Assembly: GCA_965278965.1 (NCBI GenBank)
Contig: OZ257127.1
Coordinates: forward strand, 1,550,001 to 1,614,000
Source of the DNA: UBA10649 sp965278965
GTDB lineage: Bacteria > Actinomycetota > Actinomycetes > S36-B12
Direction: 5' to 3'
DNA: 64,000 nt
Under the pieces are notes generated by a model. That model was not told the DNA's origin. It did not search any database and saw only the letters and a list, made by a program, of their open reading frames with translations. Below, piece by piece: positions 16,509-25,476 of this stretch; the stretch's first letter is position 1; the number at the start of each line of letters is the position of its first letter. The position numbers were made by a program, and so were the translations under genes.

Positions 16509-18317
16509 ATGACGGGGTCTGCCGCAGCCCGCCTGGCGGACCTGCGGATCGAGGTCCTCGATGCAGTGGCGGACGGGCATTCCCTGAACGATGTCGCCCA
16601 GATGCTCTGCCAGCGCGTCGAGGAGATCGTCCCCGGTTTCGTCGCGACGGTCCTGCGCGTCGACAGCGGCCGCCGACTGCGCCCGCTAGCCGCCCCGTCG
16701 CTCCCGCAGGCCTTCTGCGACGGCCTGGACGGGGCACCGATCGGGGACGCCGTCGGCTCGTGCGGGACCGCAGCCTTCCGCGGCGAGCCGGTCCTCGTGC
16801 TGGACGTGCGCACGGACCCGCTCTGGGCCGACTACCAGGACCTGCCCCTGCCGGACTCGTTGCGCGCGTGCTGGTCGTCGCCGATCCGCGACTCCGGCGG
16901 GGACGTGGTCGGCACATTCGCCTTCTACTTCCCGGCCGGCGTGTCACCTGGTGAGGAGCACCAGGACATCATCGACGTCTGTCTTCCGCTGTGCCGCATC
17001 GCGATCGAGCGCCACGAGGCAGCGGAGCGGATCTCACTGCTCACGCACTACGACTCGCTCACCGGCCTGCGCAACCGGAACTCGCTAGGCCCGCACCTCA
17101 CATCGATGGTGGCCGACCACGGAGTCTCCCGCCTGGCGCTGCTGCTCGTGGACATCGACCGGTTCGCCGACGTCAACGAGAGCCTCGGCTTCGCGGACGG
17201 CGACCGCCTGCTGACGGCCATCGCCGAACGGCTCCAGCAGCCGGGAGCGTTCACCGCCGGAGACGAGCTGTTCGCCCTGGGCGCCGACGCGTTCGCGCTC
17301 GTCATCCCCCACGCCGGCGCGGAGGAGGCGACGCGACGCGCCGACATCCTGCTGCGGACCGTCGCCCAGCCGGTACAGCTGTCCGACCTGACCGTCATGG
17401 TGTCGGCAAGCATCGGCATCGCCCTGTGCCCCGACGATGCCGGCGAGGGTCCGGACCTCCTGCGGCGGGCGGAGTCGGCGTTGGGGAAGGCGAAGCCCGG
17501 CGGTGGGACCTACCACTTCGCCGGACCGGCGCTCGACCTCCTCGCCCAGGACCGCCTCGTCCTCAGCGGCGCGCTGCGATCCGCACTGGCCGCGGGCCAC
17601 GTCCACCTCGCGTACCAGCCCCAGGTCGACCTGGACACCCTGGAGCTCCGCGGCGTCGAGGCCCTGGCCCGGTGGGACGACCCGCGCCGCGGCCCGATCC
17701 CCCCGGACCGGTTCGTGGCCCTCGCCGAGCAGACCGGCCACGTCGCCGAGCTGGACGAGTGGTGCCTGCGTGAGGCGTGCCGCCAGCTCGCCGCATGGGA
17801 CCGGGAGGGGTGGGGCGTCCCGGCCGTCTCCGTCAACTTCTCCCCGCTGAGCTTCCGCGCGAGCCTGCCCGACCTGCTGGGCCGACTGCTCTCCTCGCAC
17901 GGCCTGGCCGCCGAACGCGTGACCATCGAGGTGACCGAGAGCGTCGTCATGGACGACGCCTCCCTCGATGTCGCGCGGGCGATCGGCGACCTCGGCGTCG
18001 GGCTGTCGATCGACGACTTCGGCACCGGCTTCTCGGCGATCTCCCGACTTCCGTTCCTGCCGATCACCGAGCTGAAGATCGACAAGTCCTTCGTGAGCGG
18101 GCTCGACGAGCACGCCGCCTACACCGCGTTGATCCGGGCCGTCGTGGGGATCGGGGAGAGCCTGGGCGTGGCGATCGTGGCCGAGGGGGTCGAGACCGAC
18201 CACCAGCGAAAGGCCCTGCACGAGCTCGGCTGCCGCGTCGGCCAGGGCTTCTTGTTCGCCAAGCCTGAGCCGGCCGAGCGGCTCTACGCGCGCCTGCAGG
18301 CGCTGCGGTCCGCGTGA
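16509..18317 (+). CDS. GAF-GGDEF-EAL protein, probable c-di-GMP phosphodiesterase
   Basis: This 602-residue protein has an N-terminal GAF sensor (about residues 1-150, with SCGTAAFRGEPVLV), a GGDEF domain (165-325) and an EAL domain (345-595). The GGDEF signature has decayed to GADAF at about 258-262, so cyclase activity is unlikely; it may instead bind GTP. The EAL domain keeps E384 (VEALARW), the metal-binding NFS and DDFGTG segments, KIDKSFV and AEGVET, so c-di-GMP hydrolysis is expected. No membrane segment or signal peptide is visible, so it should act in the cytoplasm. The 188-base region upstream holds no clear motif. It converges on the HD-domain gene. Confidence 0.92.
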   Translation: MTGSAAARLADLRIEVLDAVADGHSLNDVAQMLCQRVEEIVPGFVATVLRVDSGRRLRPLAAPSLPQAFCDGLDGAPIGDAVGSCGTAAFRGEPVLVLDVRTDPLWADYQDLPLPDSLRACWSSPIRDSGGDVVGTFAFYFPAGVSPGEEHQDIIDVCLPLCRIAIERHEAAERISLLTHYDSLTGLRNRNSLGPHLTSMVADHGVSRLALLLVDIDRFADVNESLGFADGDRLLTAIAERLQQPGAFTAGDELFALGADAFALVIPHAGAEEATRRADILLRTVAQPVQLSDLTVMVSASIGIALCPDDAGEGPDLLRRAESALGKAKPGGGTYHFAGPALDLLAQDRLVLSGALRSALAAGHVHLAYQPQVDLDTLELRGVEALARWDDPRRGPIPPDRFVALAEQTGHVAELDEWCLREACRQLAAWDREGWGVPAVSVNFSPLSFRASLPDLLGRLLSSHGLAAERVTIEVTESVVMDDASLDVARAIGDLGVGLSIDDFGTGFSAISRLPFLPITELKIDKSFVSGLDEHAAYTALIRAVVGIGESLGVAIVAEGVETDHQRKALHELGCRVGQGFLFAKPEPAERLYARLQALRSA

Positions 18318-18341
18318 TGGCTGCGTGACGTCCGCTCGGTC

Positions 18342-19043
18342 TCAGCGCAGTCGACGCGGCGAGGCGACCGTGACGTCGGCGGCACTCGAGATCGCCGCTA
18401 CTGCAATCCGCAACGGCACGACGAGCGTCTCGCTCACCGAACGCTGCTCGGCCCGGTCCAGGCAGCCCTCGTAGTACCAGGCGATGTCCGCGGGGGTTCC
18501 GGTGAAGCGGGCGAGCGCCTTCACGGGGCCGAGCGCGACGATGTCGGTGTGGATGGCCCGGGCGTTGTGAACCTTGTCCGCGATCGCGACGAGCAGGGAC
18601 CGGCGGCCGACGACCTCGAGGTGCTCCAGGTACAGGCGCTTACGCTCGCGGTAGGGGACGGTCCGCTTCCAGTCCTCGTCCGTGGAGTCGCTGCAGTCCC
18701 GGACGATCTCCGCCACCTCGGCACCGAAGCGCGCCTGCACGTCGTAGTAGCGAGGCATCCCGCCGCAGTCCTCGATCGCGTCGTGAAGCAGCGCGGCGAT
18801 CGCCTGGGTCTCGTCACCGCCGGCCTCGATGACCAGGCTGGAGACCCCGAGCAGGTGCGCGAGGTACGCGGTGTCCCGGCCCTTGCGGGTCTGCGCGCCA
18901 TGGATCGCGGCGGCGTACTCGACGGCGGCGGCGTACCGGTCGGTGAGGAAGACGCTGGGGATGTAGGTCTTGCGTGCGCTCCGTTCGACCTTGCCCTTCT
19001 TGCCCTTCTTGTTCTTCGTGCCCTTCTTGGACGACCCGGCCAT
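18342..19043 (-). CDS. HD-domain protein resembling small alarmone hydrolases
   Basis: This 233-residue protein has the RelA/SpoT-type HD hydrolase layout. HGAQTRKGRDTAYLAH (residues 48-63) resembles the SpoT HxxQxRKxG...YxxH segment. HDAIED at 87-92 gives the metal and catalytic residues, FGAEVAEIVRDCSDS follows, and ADKVHNAR at about 155-162 supplies the last Asp. No synthetase, TGS or ACT domain is present, so it would be a stand-alone (p)ppGpp hydrolase or related nucleotide phosphohydrolase. An unusual Lys-rich N-terminal tail spans residues 5-25. The ATG at 19043 is used; an alternative at 19061 adds six residues. Neither start has a strong ribosome site. Confidence 0.8.
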   Translation of the reverse strand: MAGSSKKGTKNKKGKKGKVERSARKTYIPSVFLTDRYAAAVEYAAAIHGAQTRKGRDTAYLAHLLGVSSLVIEAGGDETQAIAALLHDAIEDCGGMPRYYDVQARFGAEVAEIVRDCSDSTDEDWKRTVPYRERKRLYLEHLEVVGRRSLLVAIADKVHNARAIHTDIVALGPVKALARFTGTPADIAWYYEGCLDRAEQRSVSETLVVPLRIAVAAISSAADVTVASPRRLR

Positions 19044-19092
19044 ATGCCATTCATACCGCACGGATCGCCACGGACCGGCGCTTCGCGCGCCG

Positions 19093-19896
19093 TCAGGTCC
19101 GCACGTGGTGCCGGCCGCTCGGCAGGACGAGCGGCTTGCCCGACACGGGGTCGACGATGACGCGGCTGTCGAGCCCGAACACCGAGGTCATCAGCTGCTC
19201 GGTCACGACCTCGTCCGGGGTGCCATGCGCGTGCACCCGACCGTCCTTCATCGCCACGAGGACGTCGGCGTAGCGCGCCGCCAGGTTCAGGTCGTGCAGG
19301 ACCATGACGATCGTCGTACCGCGGTCCCGGTTGAGATCGGTGAGCAGGTCGAGGACCTCGATCTGGTAGGCGACGTCGAGGAACGTCGTGGGCTCGTCGA
19401 GGAGGAGGACGTCGGTCTCCTGGGCAAGGGCCATCGCGATCCAGACCCGCTGCCGCTGCCCGCCTGACAGCTCGTCGACCGGGCGGTCCGCGAGGTCAGC
19501 CGTCCCGGTCGCCTCGAGGGCGGCGGCGACGCTCGCGTAGTCCGCGGCTGTCCAGCCGGCGAGCAGCCGCTGGTGCGGATGACGTCCGCGCCCGACAAGG
19601 TCCGAGACCGCGATCCCCTCCGGCGCGATCGGGCTCTGCGGCAGCAGGCCCAGCACGCGGGCGACCTCCTTGGAAGGCTGCTCGTGAAGTGACCGGCCGT
19701 CGAGGATGACCTGGCCGGCGCGAGGACTCAGCAGCCGGGCGAGGGCGCGCAGCAGCGTCGACTTCCCACAGCCGTTCGCGCCGACGATGGCCGTCACGCG
19801 TCCGGCGGCGATGTCGAGGTCGAGGCCCTCCGCGACGACACGATCGCCATAGGCGAGCGTGACGTCTCGTGCGGACAGCTGATGGCGTTCGGTCAC
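19093..19896 (-). CDS. Iron-siderophore ABC transporter, ATP-binding protein
   Basis: This 267-residue ATPase is of the FecE/FepC type. Walker A is GANGCGKST near residue 38, the signature motif is LSGGQRQRV near 142, and Walker B is VLLLDEPTTFLD near 162, followed by the switch His in VLHDLNLA. The GTG at 19896 overlaps the stop codon of the upstream permease (GTGA), so the start is well fixed. It is the last gene of a four-gene operon (binding lipoprotein, two permeases, ATPase) below an IdeR box and would energise ferric-siderophore import. Confidence 0.95.
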   Translation of the reverse strand: MTERHQLSARDVTLAYGDRVVAEGLDLDIAAGRVTAIVGANGCGKSTLLRALARLLSPRAGQVILDGRSLHEQPSKEVARVLGLLPQSPIAPEGIAVSDLVGRGRHPHQRLLAGWTAADYASVAAALEATGTADLADRPVDELSGGQRQRVWIAMALAQETDVLLLDEPTTFLDVAYQIEVLDLLTDLNRDRGTTIVMVLHDLNLAARYADVLVAMKDGRVHAHGTPDEVVTEQLMTSVFGLDSRVIVDPVSGKPLVLPSGRHHVRT

Positions 19897-20936
19897 AGCG
19901 AGCCTCCGGAGCGGTTCGTCCTGGCGAGGAGGTAGAGCAGGAACGGCGCCCCGAGGACACCGGTGACGACACCGACCGGGTAGCGGTTGTCGAACGCGTA
20001 CTGCCCGACGAGGTCGGCGACGAGGACCAGCAACGCGCCGACGAGGGCCGCCGGCAGCAGGAGCGAGCCACCCGGGCCGACGAGGCGCGCGGCGACCGGG
20101 CCGGCCATGAAGGCGACGAAAGCGATCGGCCCGCACGCGGCGGTCGCGAACGCGAGCAGCGCCACGGCGCCCAGGATCAGCAGAACCCGCGTCGTCCGCA
20201 CCCGCACGCCGAGCGCGGCGGCGGCGTCATCGCCGAGCCGGAGCGCCCCGAGGTCGCGGCCAAGGAGCAGGAGCATCGGGACCAGCACGGCGGCGGCGAC
20301 GGCGAGGGGCAGCACCTTCGTCCAGGTGGCGCCGTTGAGACTGCCCGTGATCCACTGCATCGCCGCCTGCATGTCCCAGTCCGGCGCCTTGGTGAGCAGA
20401 TACGACGTCATCGCGGTGAGGAACGCCTCGGCGCCGATGCCGATGAGGATCAGGCGCGTCCCGGCGAAGCCGTTCCGGTTCGACACGAGGTAGATGACAC
20501 CGGCGGTCAGGAGGGCGCCGACCAGGGCGAGGCCCGACACGACCGTCTCGCTGACGGACAGGACGACGATGCCGAACACCGCTGCCGTCGTCGCGCCGGC
20601 GCTGATGCCGATGATGTCGGGCGATGCGAGGGGGTTACGCAGCATCGTCTGGAACGTGACGCCGGCCATGCCGAACGCGACGCCGGCGAGCACGGCGAGC
20701 GTCGCGCGGGGCAGGCGCAGGTCGCCGACCGCGAACGAGGCGCCCGCGACATCCTCACCTCGGACCACACGCCACACGATGTCGGGGCCGTAGAACGTGT
20801 TGCCCACCATGAGCGAGACGAGGTAGGCGACGATCACGGCGGCGCCCAGGCCGCCGATGATCAGCGCCCGACGACGCAGACGACGGCGCCGGCCGGCCAT
20901 GACCAGCGTCGCCGTGGGGTGTGTCAGCGTCGTCAC
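19893..20936 (-). CDS. FecCD-family siderophore ABC permease (second)
   Basis: This 347-residue permease has about ten membrane helices and typical FecCD motifs: RNPLASPDIIGISAGA near residue 110 and GPIAFVAFMAGPVAARLVG in the C-terminal half. The GTG at 20936 overlaps the stop codon of the first permease by four bases. It should form the translocation pore as a heterodimer with the product of the upstream gene. Confidence 0.95.
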   Translation of the reverse strand: MTTLTHPTATLVMAGRRRRLRRRALIIGGLGAAVIVAYLVSLMVGNTFYGPDIVWRVVRGEDVAGASFAVGDLRLPRATLAVLAGVAFGMAGVTFQTMLRNPLASPDIIGISAGATTAAVFGIVVLSVSETVVSGLALVGALLTAGVIYLVSNRNGFAGTRLILIGIGAEAFLTAMTSYLLTKAPDWDMQAAMQWITGSLNGATWTKVLPLAVAAAVLVPMLLLLGRDLGALRLGDDAAAALGVRVRTTRVLLILGAVALLAFATAACGPIAFVAFMAGPVAARLVGPGGSLLLPAALVGALLVLVADLVGQYAFDNRYPVGVVTGVLGAPFLLYLLARTNRSGGSL

Positions 20937-21979
20937 AGCTCCCGCACCTTCTGCCGGCGGACGATCCAGACGAAGAACGGGGCGCCGATGACGGCGGTGA
21001 CGATGCCGACCTCGATCTCCTCCGGTCGCGCAACGACGCGGCCGACGACGTCGGCACCGACGAGCAGGCCCGCCCCGATGACGGCCGATGCGGGCAGGAC
21101 CCAGCGGTAGTCCGGCCCGAACAGCAACCGGCACACGTGCGGGACGATGAGGCCGACGAACACGATCGGCCCGGCAACGGCCGTGGCGGCCCCGCAGAGG
21201 ACGACCGCGCCTCCCCACCCGATCAAGCGCGTGCGGGTGACACGCTCGCCGAGGCCGGCAGCGACGTCGTCGCCGAGGGCGAGGGTGTTGAGGCCCCGGG
21301 CAAGGGCCAGGCAGATGGTCGCGCCGAGCACGAGGAAGGGGACCGTCAGCCCGACCCGCTCCCAGGTCGCCCCTCCGACGCCGCCGACCTGCCAGTGCCG
21401 GAACGTCGCCATGATGTCGACCCGCGGCAGCAGGATCGCGCTGACGAGGGACGACAGGGCGGCCGCGGTGGCCGCTCCGGCGAGGGCGAGCTTGAGCGGG
21501 GTCGTGCCCCCGTAGCCGAGAGACCCGACGACGTAGACGAACACGGCGGCCACGGACGCACCGATGATCGCGACGACGATGAACATGGCGGCGCTCGACA
21601 TCCCGAACATCGCGATGCCGATGACGACGGCCAGGGATGCGCCGAACGACACCCCGAGGATGCCGGGATCGGCGATCGGGTTGCGCGTGACCCCCTGCAT
21701 GGTGGCGCCCGACATCGCCAGCATCGCGCCGACGAGCAGCGCCAGGGCGGTTCGCGGGAGTCGCGCGGTCACGGCGGCCTGCCCCACGCTGGCGTCACCT
21801 CCGCGAAGGCCGGCGAAGACCTCGTCGAGCGACACGGTCCGCGTTCCGAAGGCGACCGACGCGACGACCAACAGGACGACGACTCCGACGGCGACGAGCA
21901 GCCAGGACAGGCGCACGCCGGCCGGACGCCGCAGTGTCGCGGCGTCCGGCTGGCGTGTGGTCGTGGTCGAGGGGATCAA
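20933..21979 (-). CDS. FecCD-family siderophore ABC permease (first)
   Basis: This 348-residue permease, with about ten membrane helices, carries the FecCD motifs MQGVTRNPIADPGILGVSFGA and GPIVFVGLIVPHVCRLLFG. The ATG at 21979 overlaps the stop codon of the binding-protein gene (ATGA). It is a paralogue of the following permease, and the two are expected to pair in the membrane. Confidence 0.95.
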   Translation of the reverse strand: MIPSTTTTRQPDAATLRRPAGVRLSWLLVAVGVVVLLVVASVAFGTRTVSLDEVFAGLRGGDASVGQAAVTARLPRTALALLVGAMLAMSGATMQGVTRNPIADPGILGVSFGASLAVVIGIAMFGMSSAAMFIVVAIIGASVAAVFVYVVGSLGYGGTTPLKLALAGAATAAALSSLVSAILLPRVDIMATFRHWQVGGVGGATWERVGLTVPFLVLGATICLALARGLNTLALGDDVAAGLGERVTRTRLIGWGGAVVLCGAATAVAGPIVFVGLIVPHVCRLLFGPDYRWVLPASAVIGAGLLVGADVVGRVVARPEEIEVGIVTAVIGAPFFVWIVRRQKVREL

Positions 21980-23088
21980 CCGTCCGACTTCAGCGCGCCC
22001 TCCAGCAGCGCGAAGTAGTCGTCGACGCCCCAGGCGATGGACAGCGGCGACGGGTTGGCCGACGCCGCGAGCGGCGTCGAGTTCTCCAGGACGGCGACGT
22101 TGCCGTTCGCGATCGCCGGGATCTTCGACAGGAGCGGGTCGGCCTGCAGCTGCGCGACGAAGTCGCTGCCGGCGTCGCCGTAGGTGACGAACAGGTCGAC
22201 GTCGTCGAACTTCTCGGCCTCCTCGGCGCTGACCGTCGTGTAGAACTCCGTGGTCGCCGCGGACGCCTCCTCCACGACGGAGGGCATCGGGAGGCCGAGC
22301 GCAGCCAGGAAGCCCGGTCGCGTGTCGTGGCTGGTGTAGAAGCCGATCTGGCTGAAGTCGGTCGGGTCGATGTACGAGAAGAGGACCTTCTTGCCGACCA
22401 GGCCCGGGTGGTTCGCGAGCGCCGCCTGCACCGTGGCCTCGTCGTCGGCGATGAGCTGCTCACCGGCCGCGGACATGCCCATGGCCTTCGCGTTCATCCG
22501 CACCATGTCCTCCCACGACGTCCCCCACGCGACGTCGGGGTACGCCACGACGGGAGCGATCTTCGACAAGGTGTCGTAGTCCTCCTGCGTGAGACCGGAG
22601 TACGACGCGAGGATGACGTCCGGCTTGGTGTCGGCGACGGCCTCGAAGTTGATGCCGTCGGTCTCGTCGAAAAGCACCGGCGTCTGCGCCCCGATGGCCG
22701 TCAGCCCGTCCTCGACCCACGGCAGCACGCCGTCCGTGTCGTCGTCGCCCCACGTGGCCTTGCTCATGCCGACGGGGACGACGCCCAGGGCGATCGGCAC
22801 CTCGTGGTTCGCCCAGGCGACCGTCGCCACGCGCTCGGGCTTCGCCTCGATCGTGGTCGTGCCGAACGCATGGTCGATCGTCACCGGGAACGTGTCCTCG
22901 GCCGGGGCCGTCGTGGCACTTGCTGCCGCGCTGCCGCTCGGTGCGGCGCTGGCGGCCGCGGACCCGGCAGCCTCGGCGGCACTGGCGGCGCCGGACGTCG
23001 CGCTCTCGGACGCGGTGGACGAGCAGGCGGCGGCGGTCAGGGCGAGTGCGGCCACGGCCGCGACCCCCACGAGACGTCTGGCGATCAC
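21976..23088 (-). CDS. Iron-siderophore ABC transporter substrate-binding lipoprotein
   Basis: This 370-residue class III binding protein has a signal peptide with a lipobox (LTAAAC, Cys22), followed by a Ser/Ala-rich linker of about 40 residues. The periplasmic-binding fold begins near TFPVTIDHAFGTTTIEAKPERVATV, typical of FepB/FhuD-like proteins. The start is the GTG at 23088, preceded by AGGAGGAAACCT. It is the first gene of the siderophore operon and lies 21 bases below an IdeR-type box, so expression should rise on iron limitation. The siderophore itself is unknown. Confidence 0.94.
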   Translation of the reverse strand: MIARRLVGVAAVAALALTAAACSSTASESATSGAASAAEAAGSAAASAAPSGSAAASATTAPAEDTFPVTIDHAFGTTTIEAKPERVATVAWANHEVPIALGVVPVGMSKATWGDDDTDGVLPWVEDGLTAIGAQTPVLFDETDGINFEAVADTKPDVILASYSGLTQEDYDTLSKIAPVVAYPDVAWGTSWEDMVRMNAKAMGMSAAGEQLIADDEATVQAALANHPGLVGKKVLFSYIDPTDFSQIGFYTSHDTRPGFLAALGLPMPSVVEEASAATTEFYTTVSAEEAEKFDDVDLFVTYGDAGSDFVAQLQADPLLSKIPAIANGNVAVLENSTPLAASANPSPLSIAWGVDDYFALLEGALKSDG

Positions 23089-23108
23089 AGGTTTCCTCCT
23101 ACGGTGGG

Positions 23109-23127
23109 TTAGCGAAGGCTCACCTTA
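23109..23127 (-). promoter_or_regulatory. IdeR/DtxR iron box
   Basis: On the minus strand the 19-mer TAAGGTGAGCCTTCGCTAA matches the IdeR/DtxR consensus TTAGGTTAGCCTAACCTAA at 14 of 19 positions. It sits 21 bases upstream of the siderophore operon start. Iron-loaded IdeR binding here would repress the importer when iron is plentiful. Confidence 0.75.
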
Positions 23128-23174
23128 GTGAGGAGACCCTTACTTTGCCCGACACGCAGTCGGCACCTCCCCTT

Positions 23175-23238
23175 CGTTGACTGTGCAGCTGTGCCCCGGT
23201 TCGGGAGCCGGAACCCGTGCTCAGCTGCACAGTCGACG
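23175..23238. repeat. Dispersed palindromic element, copy 1 (probable terminator)
   Basis: CGTTGACTGTGCAGCT (23175-23190) pairs with AGCTGCACAGTCGACG (23223-23238) with one mismatch. The interior contains CCCCGGTTC and CCGGAAC and can fold into an inner stem. The element follows the stop codon of the HelD-like gene. A related element occurs at 29742-29806, which suggests a recurring terminator-like repeat rather than a unique hairpin. Confidence 0.65.
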
Positions 23239-23244
23239 GAGTCG

Positions 23245-25380
23245 CTAGCTCGTCAGCACGATGAGCTGCTGGGTGGCTCGCGTCATCGCCACGTAGCGGT
23301 CGACCGCCCCCTCGATCCCAGGACCGAACGCAGCCGGATCCACCAGCACGACAAGGTCGAACTCCAGGCCCTTCGTCAGCGACGGCGGCAACGACCGGAC
23401 GCGGGCCGTCGGCTCGAAGGCCGGCGCGCCGACGACGGCGCCGATGCCCTCCGGATGGCTGCGCTCCCACGCGTCGACGACCGCGTCGAGGTCCGCGGCG
23501 CCTCCGAAGGCGACAGGGAGCCCACCTCGGCGGACCGACCGGGGCACGTTCGCGTCGGGCAGGACCGCTCGGATCACCGGCTCGGCCGCGGCCATGATCT
23601 CCGCCGGCGTCCGGTAGTTGATCGTGAGCGTGCGGACCCTCACGTCGCCGACGCCGACAGCGGCGAGCCGCTCGACCCACGTCCCGGCGAACCCGTGGCG
23701 CGCCTGGGCCCGATCGCCGACAACGGTGAGGCTGCCCGAAGGGCAGCGCCGCAGCACCATCTGCCACTCCGCGTCGGTCAGCTCCTGCGCCTCGTCGACG
23801 ACGACGTGGGCGAACGGCCCGTCGAGCCGGTCGGCCCCGCGACTTGGGACGGCCGCGCCGTCGACAAGCGCGTCGCGCAGCCCCGGCTGCCGCAGCTGCG
23901 CGTACATGCCGTCGTCGTCGGCGAGCAGGAGCTCGTCGACGACGAGGTCCATCCGTGCGCGCTCGGCCGCGACGGCCGCCTTCTCCTGCTGGCGACGGGC
24001 CGCATGACGAGGGTCGCCCAGTCGATGGCGCGCCGCGTCGAGGAGAGGCAGGTCAGCGATCGTCCAGGCGTACGGCTGGGCGCGTTGGAGCAGCGCCACC
24101 TCGTCCGCGGTGAGCCAGGGGGCGCACCGGCGCAGGTAGGCCGGCACCGACCACAGGTCAGCGACCACGTCCGTCGCGTCGACGCGCGGCCACGCGCGGC
24201 GGACCATGCCGACAAGCTCGTCGTCCTGCGCCAGCTCCCGTCGCAACGCCGCCACCGGCACGCCGTCGCCCGCCTGCTCCGCCAGGAGCTCCACGATCGC
24301 CTCCCACACCTGGTCGCGGGCCTCGTTGTGCGGCGTGCCGGGCTCGGGAGCTGTGAAGGCCGCCGCCCAGTCCGCCACGTCGAGTCGCAGGTCAGCCCAG
24401 TCCGTCGAGACGCCGAGGGCTTCGGTGGGCGGGTCCTCATAGAAGCTGACCGCGGCCTCGATCACGGCGCTCATCGCACCGGAGGACTTCAGCGCGTGGA
24501 CGCGCGCATCGGCCTCGGGCAGCGCGGTGCGGCCCTCCGGCACCAGGTCACGCACCGTGCAGGTGCGGACCTCGTCCTCGCCGAGGCTCGGCAGGACGTC
24601 CTCGACATAGGCCAGATACGGCTCGTGCGGGCCGACGACGAGCACACCACCACGGCCGGCCCCCAGCCTCGGGTCCGCGTACAGCAGGTACGCGGCACGA
24701 TGGAGCGCGACGACGGTCTTGCCCGTGCCCGGCCCCCCGTCAACGACCAGGGCACCGCGCGCCCCGGCCCGGATGATCGCGTCCTGGTCCGCCTGAATCG
24801 TCGCCAGGACATCACGCATCCGCGGCGACCGGCTGGCACCCAGGCTCACGACGAAGGCCGACGCGTCGTCGAGAGCGGCCCGGTCCCTGACGCCGTCCGG
24901 CACGAGGGCCTCGTCCCAGTAGTCGGTGATCCGCCCCCGCGTCCACCGGTAGCGCCTCCTGCTGCGCACGCCCATCGGCTGCGCCGGCGTCGCCGCGAAG
25001 AAGCGCTCCGCCGCGGGAGAGCGCCAGTCCACGAGGAGGCGGTGACCATCGACGTCGGCGACCCCGATCCGCCCGACGTACAAGGTGTCCCCGTCCGCGA
25101 GGACCATCCGGCCGATGCACGCGTCGAGGCCGATCCGCTGCAGGAGCGCGGACCGCGCCTGCAGCCGATGGACCTGGAGGTCCCGATCCATCGCCTCCTG
25201 GCCGATCCGCCGGCCCGTCCCGACTGCTTCGCGCAGCCGACGGTCGACGTCGGCGGCCATGCCGCCGAGCGCCGCGGCGACCTCGGCCAGGTGGCGATCG
25301 TCCGCGCCGATCAACGACGGATCAGCCTTCGCGGCGAGAGTGGGAGGCAGGTCGAATGCGCTGGTAGTCAACGGGTCCAC
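23245..25380 (-). CDS. HelD/HelR-like RNA polymerase-recycling ATPase
   Basis: This 711-residue UvrD-like superfamily 1 ATPase has a HelD-type layout: an N-terminal coiled region (about 25-90), a split ATPase with Walker A GGPGTGKT near residue 213 and Walker B VVVDEAQE near 522, and C-terminal motifs NYRTPAEI and YVAMTRATQQL. HelD proteins pull stalled RNA polymerase off DNA. The actinobacterial HelR subgroup protects polymerase from rifamycins. A rifamycin-associated element lies 55 bases upstream, which favours HelR over housekeeping HelD (inference). The start is the GTG at 25380, with GGAG eight bases upstream. Confidence 0.85.
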   Translation of the reverse strand: MDPLTTSAFDLPPTLAAKADPSLIGADDRHLAEVAAALGGMAADVDRRLREAVGTGRRIGQEAMDRDLQVHRLQARSALLQRIGLDACIGRMVLADGDTLYVGRIGVADVDGHRLLVDWRSPAAERFFAATPAQPMGVRSRRRYRWTRGRITDYWDEALVPDGVRDRAALDDASAFVVSLGASRSPRMRDVLATIQADQDAIIRAGARGALVVDGGPGTGKTVVALHRAAYLLYADPRLGAGRGGVLVVGPHEPYLAYVEDVLPSLGEDEVRTCTVRDLVPEGRTALPEADARVHALKSSGAMSAVIEAAVSFYEDPPTEALGVSTDWADLRLDVADWAAAFTAPEPGTPHNEARDQVWEAIVELLAEQAGDGVPVAALRRELAQDDELVGMVRRAWPRVDATDVVADLWSVPAYLRRCAPWLTADEVALLQRAQPYAWTIADLPLLDAARHRLGDPRHAARRQQEKAAVAAERARMDLVVDELLLADDDGMYAQLRQPGLRDALVDGAAVPSRGADRLDGPFAHVVVDEAQELTDAEWQMVLRRCPSGSLTVVGDRAQARHGFAGTWVERLAAVGVGDVRVRTLTINYRTPAEIMAAAEPVIRAVLPDANVPRSVRRGGLPVAFGGAADLDAVVDAWERSHPEGIGAVVGAPAFEPTARVRSLPPSLTKGLEFDLVVLVDPAAFGPGIEGAVDRYVAMTRATQQLIVLTS

Positions 25381-25434
25381 GGGTACGGCTCCGATCGCGA
25401 TCGGGTCAGGGCCGGAGATTGTCCGTCACCGGCA

Positions 25435-25453
25435 GGGCCTTGCCGCAAGACCC
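25435..25453. promoter_or_regulatory. Rifamycin-associated element (RAE)-like palindrome
   Basis: The minus strand reads GGGTCTTGCGGCAAGGCCC, a 19-base imperfect palindrome with the core CTTGC-G-GCAAG. As I recall the published RAE, this closely matches the 19-base element found upstream of rifamycin-resistance genes such as rph and helR. A possible -10 box GACAAT lies 11 bases further toward the HelR-like gene. The palindrome could also serve the divergent zinc-ribbon gene. Confidence 0.7.
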
Positions 25454-25476
25454 CCGGTGCGCTATACGTTGACAGT

